Shown in pieces: positions 33,187-41,046 of a DNA stretch of 50,634 nt; positions within the stretch are counted from its first letter, which is position 1; every line of letters begins with the position of its first letter. The stretch is taken from positions 1-50,634 of the forward strand of contig NZ_BDBY01000186.1 in the NCBI RefSeq assembly GCF_001613225.1, in the 5' to 3' direction. The position numbers and the translations under genes were made by a program. The DNA is from Nocardia pseudovaccinii NBRC 100343. GTDB lineage: Bacteria > Actinomycetota > Actinomycetes > Mycobacteriales > Mycobacteriaceae. A model generated the notes under the pieces. That model was not told the DNA's origin, ran no database searches, and saw only the letters and a program-made list of their open reading frames with translations.

Positions 33187-34404
33187 TCAAGCCGACCGTG
33201 GTAATAGCGGTTCCAGCGCCCGCACTGACGCGGCGGTGCTGGGCCGGGTGGCGTGCTGCTTTCCGGCGGCCCGGTAGAGGCTTTCGTGAATGCCGTCGGC
33301 GTACAGTAGCCCGTTCAGATCGCGGCGCGTCTTCGCGACCTGGCTGTCGGCGCAGAATCCGACAGCGCCCAGCAACAACACCAGGTCGGCGGCAGCCTGG
33401 TTGGCGAGATCGATCCCGTGGGCCTTCGTCACAGCGGCCCACCATTCCGCGTCCGGATGCCCGGCCTCGGTCAGCCGTCCCGCGGCGGCGGCGCCGAGCA
33501 GCGCGGTGACCAGTTGCGCGTGGGTGCGCCCGAGTGTCACCAGTGCCGAGTCCCGCAACCGCGTGACGTCACCTGCGGCCTGGCGGGCTGCGAGCGCTGC
33601 GGTGACGGCGTCGAACACCGCAGCCGCGCCGCCGATCGCGGTGGCGGTGACCAGTGGCCGGTACCTGGCGAAGTGGTTGCGCAGCAACGTCATTCCGTCT
33701 CCGTGCAGGACATCGTCTGGCCGGACTTCGACACCGTTGAGGTCGAGGATTCCCCAGCTCCAGCCTGCCAGTCCAGAGGGCGGGATCGGCCGCCGGTGCA
33801 GGCCCGGTGCGGTGGCGTCGACTGCGGCGGCGGCCAGCGTGCCGTCGGGAGCGCGGAAGAATACGACCAGCACCGCCGCCTCGGTCAGTCTTGAGATCCA
33901 GGTCTTGCGGCCAGTGACCAGCCACGTTCCATCGGCCGCCTTGCGCGCGGTAGTGCGGGTGGCGGCCGGGGTGGATCCGCCGTGCGGTTCAGTGATCGCG
34001 ATCCCGGCCAGCTGTCCGGCCAGCAGATGCGGAACCCACCGCTCGCGAGCCGCTGCGCCGCCGTGGCGGGCGATGAGCGCACCGTGCCCGAGCCCGACAG
34101 CATCACGCAAATCGATGTCGTGATACCCGCAGACGAATTGCGCCAGCACCGTGAACAGCGCCGACCGGGCCGTGGTGTCGAGCACGCCGCGGCGCGACAG
34201 CTCGGCCCGAATCGCCAACAACCGGCGGCTGCGCTCCGCACCGGCAGGTAACTCCGGCTCGAGCTGGAACATCCCGGCTACGTCGTCGAGCGTGTGGGCG
34301 AGCGCGACCAGGTGGTGCCATTCGCAGCAGGAGCCGGGGTCGAGCAAGGCCTGCAGTGGATCCAGCCACGTGCCGATCGCGTCGGGGAAGTTGATCGTGT
34401 TCAC
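33187..34404 (-). CDS. Acyl-CoA dehydrogenase family protein
   Basis: The 405-residue protein has the family layout. A helical N-domain (ARERWVPHLLAGQLAGIAIT, EPHGGSTP) is followed by a beta-domain (GTWLVTGRKTWISRLTEAAV) and a C-terminal helical domain ending DLNGLLYADGIHESLYRAAG. ITEPHGGS and VTGRKTWIS are the FAD/acyl-binding segments. The usual catalytic Glu position is not obvious to me. Its GTG overlaps the stop of the hexapeptide gene (GTGA), so it is the second gene of a coupled pair. Such a pair may modify an acyl or amino-acyl intermediate of a specialised metabolite, which is inference. Confidence 0.85.
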   Translation of the reverse strand: MNTINFPDAIGTWLDPLQALLDPGSCCEWHHLVALAHTLDDVAGMFQLEPELPAGAERSRRLLAIRAELSRRGVLDTTARSALFTVLAQFVCGYHDIDLRDAVGLGHGALIARHGGAAARERWVPHLLAGQLAGIAITEPHGGSTPAATRTTARKAADGTWLVTGRKTWISRLTEAAVLVVFFRAPDGTLAAAAVDATAPGLHRRPIPPSGLAGWSWGILDLNGVEVRPDDVLHGDGMTLLRNHFARYRPLVTATAIGGAAAVFDAVTAALAARQAAGDVTRLRDSALVTLGRTHAQLVTALLGAAAAGRLTEAGHPDAEWWAAVTKAHGIDLANQAAADLVLLLGAVGFCADSQVAKTRRDLNGLLYADGIHESLYRAAGKQHATRPSTAASVRALEPLLPRSA

Positions 34405-35210
34405 GATGCCTCCCCGTGGACGCGGGCGGGGTGGCCATAAGCCAGTGCGCCGGGTGGGATGTCGTGGGTGACAAGGGACGCGGCTCCGACGAGCGCGCGG
34501 GCTCCGATCGTGACGCCCGCCAGGATCACCGAACCGCTTCCGACCTTGGCGCCAGTGCCGAACTGCGGCGCCACCAGTATCGGTTCGCGGTGCGGATCAC
34601 GCCAGGTCAACGTCTTGTCGTTGATGGTGCGCACCCCCGCACCGAGGAACACTCGGTCCGACAGCACCGCGGAACTTGTGATGTGCGATCCAGGCGAGCA
34701 CCGCACCTCATTTCCGATGCGGGTGTCGCGTTCCACTCACAGTTGATGGCCGAGCTGAGTATCAGCACCGACCCGAACGCCGGTGCGCAGCACCGTGTGA
34801 TGCCCCACCACCGTGTCGGCACCGATGCCGACAGCGGCATAAATTACTGCGCCACAACGGATTACCACACCGCTCCCGATGACGGTACCGCCACCGTGGC
34901 CGGAGCGGATCCGGCCGACGGCATATCCGTGCTCGGGCTTGCCGACAACAGCGCGCTCCTCGATCCGGGCTCGCTCGGCGATCGTTGTGCCGCCGTGCAC
35001 GACCGCGAAGGCGCCGATCCGCGCGCCGTCACCGACGACGACAGGCCGAATCACACCCAGCTCGTCGGCCGGAACGAACACCGCGAACCTGCTGATCATC
35101 ACGTTCTCGCCGGCATGCAGCAGCCCGGCGTTGTCGAGTTCGGCAGCGGTCATCTCTCGTGAGTCTGTCGAGATCGTCGACGCCTGCGGTGAGGTGGCAG
35201 GGATGGTCAT
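34401..35210 (-). pseudogene. Hexapeptide-repeat acyltransferase split by an in-frame TGA
   Basis: ATG at 35210 with GGAGG 6 bases upstream. The first 157 codons are a left-handed beta-helix protein with many hexapeptide repeats (RIGAFAVVHGGTTIAERARI; GADTVVGHHTVLRTGVRVGA). A TGA at 34737-34739 follows TQLGHQL. A GTG comes directly after it, and the same frame runs on (ERDTRIGNEVRCSPGSHITS; GSVILAGVTIGARALVGAAS) to 34401. Either one codon mutated, or the two halves are made by reinitiation at the GTG and assemble. The family transfers acyl groups to sugars or amino acids from acetyl-CoA. It is divergent from the XRE regulator. Confidence 0.75.
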
Positions 35211-35400
35211 CGTGTACCTCCATCGCGGCAGGGACGACGGGTAGAGCTGCCGCGACCATTCCAGAACACGCCGTCCACCGGGCCCTCTGCTATCCCGGTT
35301 GCACACTGCGGCAGCAGTTTGCGGGTTACGCAAATTATCTGGCGCACTGGGCGATCCGGCCGATACGCTCGAATTCCCGGCCTGAACAAGGGACTCGGGC

Positions 35401-36786
35401 ATGAACCAGGGCCGCGCGATCTGGAACACCGACGCTGTGCATGCCGCCGCCGCGTCCGGCGACTACGGCGCGGTCGTCCGTGCTGTTCGGCGAGCCGCCG
35501 ATCTCACCCTTGCCGACGTGGCCCAGCGCACCAACTACTCGATCTCCACGCTGTCGCGGCTAGAAACCGGCAAGCAGCACCTCGCCGATGTCCGCGTGCT
35601 GCGCGGCCTCGCCGACGCTCTCGACATTCCACCGCCACTACTCGGATTGGCCGACACTCCACCACAACCGATGCATGTGCGCTCACCCGCCGCTATCGTC
35701 GGCGTCAACTCCGCGCCGGACGAGGAGGCCGACATGCGTCGCCGCACGCTGCTGACCGGACTGACCAGCCTGGCTGGCACCGCCGCCGTTCTCGGTACCT
35801 CCGCGATACGATCACCGGCCGCCGTCGACCCTCTCCACTACCTCGAGCAGACCCTGCTGGCTGCGCCGTCCGGGAGCCCGCCGGTGGAGCTTCCGCAGAT
35901 CGAGCACGATCTGACGGCGGCGCAGTCGGCGTTCGACCTCGGCCGGTACGCCGAGGTCGCGTCCCGGCTGCCGGTACTGCTGCCTGCCGCGATGGCCACC
36001 CACGCCGACGGAGGCCGCCCGGAGGAGGTCGCCCTCGTAAACGCGCTACTCGCCCAGACCTACATCCTGGCGTCCAAACTGACGGTCAAGTTCGGTCGCG
36101 ATCAGCTCGCGTGGACCACCGCCGATCGCGCCGTGCAGGTCGCGCACAGCAGCGACGACATCCTCACCCGCGCCGACGCTCGTCGAGCCTGGGCGATCGT
36201 GCTGCGCCGCACCGGACACGCCGCCACCGCACACCAACTGATCGTCGACACCGCGGCCACCCTGCAACCCGACCTCCGCCACGGCCGCCAGTACATCGCG
36301 GTCTACGGAGCGCTGTTGTCCACCGCCGCCTACACAGCCGCTGTCGACGGCGACCGCGACACCGCCTACACCCTGCTGGCCGAAGCTCGCGACACAGCCG
36401 AACAGCTCGACGACCACACCGAATCCGGTCCCACCGCCGTGGGGCTGTACCAGGTCAGCGCGGCCCGGGCACTCGGAGACGTCGGCGCCGCCATCGATGC
36501 CGCACGACAGATCAACCCCGCTGCCATCCCATCCCCCGAACGCCGCGCCCGCTACTGGGCAGACGTCGCTCGTGCCTTCCACCAATGGGGCAAACCCGAA
36601 CATTGCTACCGCGCCCTGTTGGCCGCCGAACAGGCCGCCCCCGACGAAGTCCGGTACCGCAAACCGGTCCAGCAGATCACCCTCAGCCTGCTCCGTCACC
36701 CCAGCGCGAACACGCTGCCGGGTCTGCAGTCGTTCGCCCAACGCACCGGGATCCGACCGAATACTGGACATCCCCGCGAGTGGTAA
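35401..36786 (+). CDS. XRE-family regulator with TPR-like C-terminal region (461 aa)
   Basis: Residues about 20-80 form a helix-turn-helix: VVRAVRRAADLTLADVAQRT, NYSISTLSRLETGKQHLADV. The segment MRRRTLLTGLTSLAGTAAVL at about residues 112-131 is a short hydrophobic stretch also seen in related actinobacterial regulators. The rest is a helical-repeat region (TPR-like; ALVNALLAQTYILASKLTVK; YTLLAEARDTAEQLDDHTES) that may bind a peptide or ligand. Proteins of this build control development or antibiotic production in actinomycetes. It is transcribed away from the acyltransferase/dehydrogenase pair, so it may regulate them; the 190-base shared region contains both promoters. Confidence 0.85.
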   Translation: MNQGRAIWNTDAVHAAAASGDYGAVVRAVRRAADLTLADVAQRTNYSISTLSRLETGKQHLADVRVLRGLADALDIPPPLLGLADTPPQPMHVRSPAAIVGVNSAPDEEADMRRRTLLTGLTSLAGTAAVLGTSAIRSPAAVDPLHYLEQTLLAAPSGSPPVELPQIEHDLTAAQSAFDLGRYAEVASRLPVLLPAAMATHADGGRPEEVALVNALLAQTYILASKLTVKFGRDQLAWTTADRAVQVAHSSDDILTRADARRAWAIVLRRTGHAATAHQLIVDTAATLQPDLRHGRQYIAVYGALLSTAAYTAAVDGDRDTAYTLLAEARDTAEQLDDHTESGPTAVGLYQVSAARALGDVGAAIDAARQINPAAIPSPERRARYWADVARAFHQWGKPEHCYRALLAAEQAAPDEVRYRKPVQQITLSLLRHPSANTLPGLQSFAQRTGIRPNTGHPREW

Positions 36787-36910
36787 AACGATGCGACAGT
36801 CGCGCCGTTGAGAGCGACTGAACTGCAAGGGAATCCGAGTGTAGGGAGTATCTGAACAACAGCCCGCGTCGACCACGCGCGCGGGTAGGTGAAGAGTGCC
36901 CTGTTCATCG

Positions 36911-36927
36911 CGCGACTGCCAGTCGCG
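36911..36927. terminator. Hairpin CGCGACTG-C-CAGTCGCG downstream of the XRE gene
   Basis: A perfect 8-base-pair inverted repeat with a single-base centre lies 125 bases after the regulator stop. It also sits just beyond the stop of the minus-strand DUF6262 remnant. No clear T-run follows, so its role as a terminator is uncertain. Confidence 0.35.
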
Positions 36928-36936
36928 GAACCCCGT

Positions 36937-37060
36937 CTATCGACCGGTGCTGTTGAGCTGCGCCATGAGATCGCGGTTGGCCGTCCGTGCGGCATCGAGG
37001 TCTTCCTGGCGTTCCTCCAGTTACTCGGTAAGCACGGCGACCTGTTTGCTCCTGCGCGAA
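36937..37060 (-). pseudogene. DUF6262-like gene tail
   Basis: Read downward from about 37060 the frame gives RRSKQVAVLTE, a TAA, then LEERQEDLDAARTANRDLMA, QLNSTGR and a stop at 36937. This is the coiled-coil C-terminus of DUF6262 proteins (ReANRdLMaQLN), the same family as the remnant at 30438-30735. Only about 40 codons are left. Its upper end meets the palindromic promoter at 37067 on the opposite strand, so the promoter region was probably joined here by an insertion or deletion. Confidence 0.55.
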
Positions 37061-37066
37061 CATGCC

Positions 37067-37101
37067 GTTTACAATACCCCTATTACGGGTGTATTGTAAA
37101 C
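37067..37101 (+). promoter_or_regulatory. Palindromic promoter/operator, copy 3
   Basis: GTTTACAATA (37067-37076) and TATTGTAAAC (37092-37101) are perfect 10-base arms. TTTACA at 37068-37073 and TATTGT at 37092-37097 form the -35/-10 pair 18 bases apart. The core ACAATA-N15-TATTGT and the GGGTG before the right arm match copies 1 and 2. It should drive the gene at 37267 after a leader of about 160 bases. No upstream GGGGACATG box is obvious here. Confidence 0.7.
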
Positions 37102-37266
37102 TCCGGAAGCGGGATCGGCCGAGGCGAACACCTCTAGTCACCGGCATCGACGATTCGGGCCCCGACGACGTTTTGCCGCCGGTAATTCGATCGCCTTCAG
37201 ACGCATCCAGCGCACCAGCCGTGTGCCACCCGCCCGCCGATGCATCGACGACGACAGCGAGTTCCC

Positions 37267-37587
37267 ATGACCACATCAGCCCCTAAATCCCTTATCGGTC
37301 AACGATTTATCGTCATTCGCCACGACGACAACGGCGCCGAGTACGCCGAAACAGTCACTCTCATCGACCCTGACCCTCGCGCCGGCGCGGCAGTCCCGAC
37401 AACCCGGCCGGACACCGGCCGATGGCTGGAAGTCCGCAACGTGACCACCGACGAAGTCCACGGGCACCTGCTGGTCTTCGACGACGACAGCTGCCAGCTC
37501 CGCAACCCCCAGTGGACCCTGAGCACCCGTCATCCATCGCTCCGAGCCGCCTTCGACGCCTTGTCATCGCGCCTGGACGGCCACTGA
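37267..37587 (+). CDS. Hypothetical protein (106 aa) under palindromic promoter copy 3
   Basis: The ATG at 37267 is chosen over an upstream in-frame ATG at 37240 because the sequence before it is not protein-like; no strong ribosome site is present at either. The product begins MTTSAPKSLIGQRFIVIRHD and is beta-rich with many Asp/Thr (VTLIDPDPRAGAAVPTTRPD; LVFDDDSCQLRNPQWTLSTR). It is soluble, with no recognised family. Co-regulation with the genes at 16578-17764 and 27200 is suggested only by the shared promoter. Confidence 0.6.
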   Translation: MTTSAPKSLIGQRFIVIRHDDNGAEYAETVTLIDPDPRAGAAVPTTRPDTGRWLEVRNVTTDEVHGHLLVFDDDSCQLRNPQWTLSTRHPSLRAAFDALSSRLDGH

Positions 37588-37716
37588 TGACGCCCCAACC
37601 CTTCAGCCCACACCCGACGACCCCAAGACGGCTGCACACCAGGCGCTACTTCGACACCAGGACCGACCGAGGCTGATGTACCGCCCACATCTGTTCGTGA
37701 GAAAGGAATTCCGCTG

Positions 37717-37920
37717 ATGGCCCGTATGCTCTACGACAGCCCCCCGCCGTATCGGGGGAAGTGCCGGTATTCCGGCCACGGCTGCCGTTGCTACCTACAC
37801 CGCAACGCGCACGGCCGCCACGCCGCACTGTCCGTCCGCCGCGCCAATCGGGCTGCCGAGAACCGCCGCTGGCGAGCGAGCGCCCAACGTGAGAACACCG
37901 GGGTGGCCGGGCGTGACTGA
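37717..37920 (+). CDS. Small basic Cys-containing protein (67 aa)
   Basis: ATG with AAAGGAA about 9 bases upstream. The product MARMLYDSPPPYRGKCRYSG continues HGCRCYLHRNAHGRHAA and an Arg-rich tail (RRANRAAENRRWRASAQREN). Cys and His residues in CRYSGHGCRCYLHR could form a small metal site. Its stop lies inside the start of the next gene. It looks like a short phage- or element-encoded protein of unknown role. Confidence 0.55.
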   Translation: MARMLYDSPPPYRGKCRYSGHGCRCYLHRNAHGRHAALSVRRANRAAENRRWRASAQRENTGVAGRD

Positions 37921-38311
37921 CATCGACAGCACCACGGACGAAAACACTACCGTCCGAGCTCGTCTCGCAATCCAAGACCTGCGTTTGTGGGAGCGAACGG
38001 CTCGTCATCGTGGCGATCTCGTTGTCGCCGAGTTCCTTTCTGTCACCGCCGCTGAGCGCGGGGCCCTGGCCCGTCAGCTCGCCAGCGGGCAGCCCGGCTG
38101 GGTAAGGGTCGAGGAGATTCCCGACGGCATGACATTTCGCGTCACACCTGATCCCGATCTCGACTGCGCCCCAGCCAACATCGTCTTCCGCAAGATCGGC
38201 GACACGGTCGTGATGCTGCTCGACGGCGACCTGCAGCGTCCGTTCGAGCCCAGCTACATCGACTACACCTTCGACCTCGGCGCCGGCTATGTCCGCGCGC
38301 CAGCGTCCTGA
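37913..38311 (+). CDS. Hypothetical protein (132 aa)
   Basis: GTG start overlapping the end of the preceding small gene by 8 bases. The N-terminal half is helical (ARLAIQDLRLWERTARHRGD; LSVTAAERGALARQLASGQP). The C-terminal half is beta-rich (GMTFRVTPDPDLDCAPANIV; LLDGDLQRPFEPSYIDYTFD). No family was recognised. The overlap suggests coupled translation with the Cys-containing protein. Confidence 0.6.
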   Translation: MTDIDSTTDENTTVRARLAIQDLRLWERTARHRGDLVVAEFLSVTAAERGALARQLASGQPGWVRVEEIPDGMTFRVTPDPDLDCAPANIVFRKIGDTVVMLLDGDLQRPFEPSYIDYTFDLGAGYVRAPAS

Positions 38312-39018
38312 TCACACACCTGACCAGGCACAACAGCACGTCCCGTTCCCAGCACGCCGAGGTGAAGGCGACACCGGCGCGCGGCGTCCCGAGCGAGTCC
38401 CGCACCGCACTGCTGCCTGTGAAGAGCCCGCTGTGAACAAGCCCAGCGACGGGCAGGGCGCGTCTGCACACCGACCGCATCCCAGCGATACCCCGTGCAC
38501 CCCACAGGCACTCTGGTCTTCGATCGAAACGAGGAGCCACGATGAATCCGAGCCCATGAACCTCGCCATCGCTGAGGCGGCGGTGGACGCCTGCCACTTG
38601 GGTGCCGAGTGTCTACACATCCGAGCAGTCGCTCCGGCCACGGGGAAGGCAATTTGCCGAACCACAATTCATCTGACGGGTCGCCGCGACATCTCCCGAG
38701 TCTATGCGCGTTCGATCTTCTCACGGCTACCGGTGCGACCGGCCGCGTGCACAGTCGCCCAGATACGGGCGGCCCGGATTCGCGTAGTTCGGCGAAACCG
38801 ACGATCTCCTCGCCATCAAGCTGTGTGACCAGCAATGACGACGTCCCTGATCGAACATGAGAGGCGAAATCATGAACACGCACCACGTCGGCGACCCGGT
38901 GAGCCGGACTTGACGCCGGCCGCTCGCTGGGGACTACGTTCTCACGTGGATGCAGGTTTCAGAGCACAATGGATCGGCGCCGCGATCACAACGCCGCACA
39001 GAAGCGAGGCAGACAAAC
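38312..39018. other. Region without a convincing gene
   Basis: Several frames are open but none shows a good start and protein-like composition along its length. The plus-strand reading MNLAIAEAAVDACHLGAECL, then HIRAVAPATGKAICRTTIHL, from about 38555 looks the most coding-like and may be a gene fragment of about 60 codons. It ends in an Arg-rich, shadow-like tail. The minus strand has LVTQLDGEEIVGFAELRESG near 38830, also a possible fragment. I see no repeat or RNA gene here. Confidence 0.35.
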
Positions 39019-39252
39019 GTGTCCGGCGAACAAGCGCAGAAGATTCAAGAGCTCGACGAGACCATCCGAGGTTGGAAGGTAGAGACCCGAATTCCTATTT
39101 ACCGCGGCAGCAATGTTCTGGATGGCCAACTGATCTTTCCCGTCGGCAGCCTACTGCACTCCCTGCCACGTGTCACCGACACCACGCTTCTCGTCCGCAC
39201 AAACCAAGGCTTCGGGACGCTCAGTACCCCCAACCCATTTCGATCTCAGTGA
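39019..39252 (+). CDS. Small hypothetical protein (77 aa)
   Basis: The GTG at 39019 is preferred over an ATG at 38950 because a GAGG element precedes it and the sequence becomes regular there: SGEQAQKIQELDETIRGWKV, then ETRIPIYRGSNVLDGQLIFP and LPRVTDTTLLVRTNQGFGTL. It is a soluble alpha/beta protein, family unknown. Confidence 0.5.
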   Translation: MSGEQAQKIQELDETIRGWKVETRIPIYRGSNVLDGQLIFPVGSLLHSLPRVTDTTLLVRTNQGFGTLSTPNPFRSQ

Positions 39253-39438
39253 GGCACCACCCGCCGAACCCGATCTGGTCGACATTGCGGCTATGGCAGG
39301 GCGCTGACCTCGGTTGATGACAGGTCCCTGTTTGGCATTGGCAGGCGAGGTAGCCGGATGGAGAACGGTGAAACCTGCAGTGTCGGACCGGTGAACGGCG
39401 CCTGCTGCTGGATTCGGCACTCGCCCGGATTTTCTCCG

Positions 39439-39499
39439 ATGCTCGCATCCTTTTCCGGAACGGGAAGCCGATCGACAATCCGGAAAAGGATGCGAGCAT
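39439..39499. repeat. Inverted repeat with perfect 21-base arms
   Basis: The left arm 39439-39459 (starting ATGCTCGCATCC) and right arm 39479-39499 (ending GGATGCGAGCAT) are exact reverse complements with a 19-base spacer. Such a long perfect stem is unlikely by chance. No T-run follows on either strand. It lies between the genes at 39019 and 39636. Confidence 0.85.
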
Positions 39500-39635
39500 G
39501 CTGGTCAGAGACTCGTCCTACTCGCAGATTTGTCCGGATTGGACATCTCACCATCGGGGATTGGCAGTAGCAGACCAGCAGACCCGGGCGCGTCAGGGCG
39601 CGGAGCTTGTCTCATCAGGTTCCTACGCTAAGCAG

Positions 39636-39923
39636 ATGACAATTCGGCAGCGACAACTTGAGGCAACCCGGATGGCGATCGAGGCCCTGTCCGCGCACAT
39701 GATTGATGGCGAGAACGGCACAGGCATGTCGTTCAATGTCGAACGGCTTCTTGAGCTGATCTCCGATGACCAGACCGAGCAAGACCTGATCAATTTGGTC
39801 ATGGGCTACCAAAACCTGACAGCGATCGTTCTGGCGTTCTTCGAAGACCGCACCGGGACACCACGACGCGAACTGCTGCAACAGATCGCCGCCTTCCTGG
39901 CACGTTGGGAGGACGAGAGCTGA
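39636..39923 (+). CDS. Small helical hypothetical protein (95 aa)
   Basis: The likely start is the ATG at 39636 (MTIRQRQLEATRMAIEALSA). The frame is open from 39498, inside the inverted repeat, but that part is not protein-like. The product is acidic and helical: VERLLELISDDQTEQDLINL, NLTAIVLAFFEDRTGTPRRE, LLQQIAAFLARWEDES. It may be a small regulatory protein; no family was recognised. Confidence 0.55.
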   Translation: MTIRQRQLEATRMAIEALSAHMIDGENGTGMSFNVERLLELISDDQTEQDLINLVMGYQNLTAIVLAFFEDRTGTPRRELLQQIAAFLARWEDES

Positions 39924-40179
39924 GCAACGCGCCAACTCCCATGGCGGACTCCGAAAGTAACTAACGCGGTGGCTTTTACAGCGGCAGGTCGAGGAATCGG
40001 CAGGCTCGCCATCAGAAAAATGTCGGTGGCGGCCGGTGTCGGCCTGACCCGCCAGATCAGGGCCATTTCTCCGAATCCGAGAGTCCTGCCGACATCCTCG
40101 CGTCGCCACACCAATGACATTCCGGTGTCGCTGACGGCTTTCCATTTGCCCAGGTCAGCGAGGTGTTAACTACGGCCGT

Positions 40180-40513
40180 CTACTGACATTTGATGTTGCC
40201 TTCCACCCCGGTCGCGGTGACACGGAAGGTCAGCGTCCCCCACGACGTGGCCCCGGCACGAACGTCCATCAGTGTCACGACCGCTTCGCCGTCGAACGTC
40301 GCCATGAAGCGGACCCGTGCGACCCTCTCCTGCCAGCTCGCCCACATCGTTGAGTATCCGCGCCGCGAATTCGGCGAGGTGAGTCAGGCTCAGCTCCACC
40401 ACCCTCGACGGAAGCGCCGCGTGAATGGGCGGCATCAATTCGGCGGGAAGCACGAAAACTGTTGGGGCATTGGGCACATGGTGCGGCCAGGCCAGATTCA
40501 TTGTCTGGTTCAC
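40180..40513 (-). pseudogene. Small gene with a frameshift (about 110 codons)
   Basis: From a GTG at 40513 the frame reads NQTMNLAWPHHVPNAPTVFV, LPAELMPPIHAALPSRVVEL and AARILNDVGELAGE. One extra base near 40328 shifts it; the coding frame continues RVARVRFMATFDGEAVVTLM, DVRAGATSWGTLTFRVTATG and VEGNIKCQ to a stop at 40180. Together they give an alpha-then-beta protein of unknown family. It is the third gene of a small minus-strand cassette. Sequencing error or decay are both possible. Confidence 0.5.
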
Positions 40514-40557
40514 CGTCAGCGCGAAGTCGCGGTGGCGATCTGGCTCCTCGTCGCTGA

Positions 40558-40731
40558 TCAGCTGACGGCCAGGGAGTTCTGTCTCTCATGCCTGGCGAGA
40601 GCCCGCAGCGGGCTGGAAGAGATCCGCCCATCGGTGAGTGCTTCGGCGATGAAACCGGCCGTCACCGATTCGACGACATCCTTGTCGTCACCCGACAAAT
40701 CACTGTCCTCGATCCGATTGTCTGCCAACAC
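40558..40731 (-). CDS. Small acidic protein (57 aa)
   Basis: GTG (or TTG one codon later) with GGAGGGAAAG directly upstream, a strong ribosome site. The product is LADNRIEDSDLSGDDKDVVE, then SVTAGFIAEALTDGRISSSP and ALARHERQNSLAVS. It is acidic and helical. It stands between a one-pass membrane protein and the frameshifted gene at 40513 on the same strand. Confidence 0.5.
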   Translation of the reverse strand: MLADNRIEDSDLSGDDKDVVESVTAGFIAEALTDGRISSSPLRALARHERQNSLAVS

Positions 40732-40783
40732 CTTTCCCTCCCATCAGGCAGGCTACTCAGGATTTCGGCGTCGACGTGCGCTG

Positions 40784-40927
40784 TCACTGGACCACCGTGG
40801 CGATAGCGCCCGCCATCGCCAGTCCGGCAAGCACCGTGCACACGAGCGCTTTGATCAGCAGAGGCTCGCGGCGCGGACCGGACCAAGTTGCAGAGGCAGG
40901 CTTGGGCTGATTCACCTTGCTGATCAT
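40784..40927 (-). CDS. Small single-pass membrane protein (47 aa)
   Basis: ATG with TAGGA upstream. A basic, Pro-rich N-terminus (MISKVNQPKPASATWSGPRR) is followed by one transmembrane segment (ALVCTVLAGLAMAGAIATVV) that ends the protein. The N-in orientation is predicted by the positive-inside rule. It heads the cassette 40927-40180. A membrane anchor followed by two small soluble proteins suggests a three-part unit of unknown function. Confidence 0.5.
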   Translation of the reverse strand: MISKVNQPKPASATWSGPRREPLLIKALVCTVLAGLAMAGAIATVVQ

Positions 40928-41046
40928 TCCTAGGGTTCGAACAAGCAGGCACGTCCTGACTCAGCTGACGAGGGTCCGCGCCGCGGCTGCTTGCCGGTGC
41001 GATATCGGAGTGAGGTGGGTCACCGGTCTGGTTTAGCCTTGCGGCT

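Noticed and set aside
39806..40120. Minus-strand frame starting MSLVWRREDVGRTLGFGEMA
   Set aside because: The first 60 codons look somewhat coding, but it overlaps the better supported plus-strand gene at 39636-39923 and has no ribosome site. It may be a fragment.
40928..41046. T-box or other riboswitch ahead of proS
   Set aside because: The upstream region is too short, lacks the T-box consensus, and looks like a leaderless promoter region.
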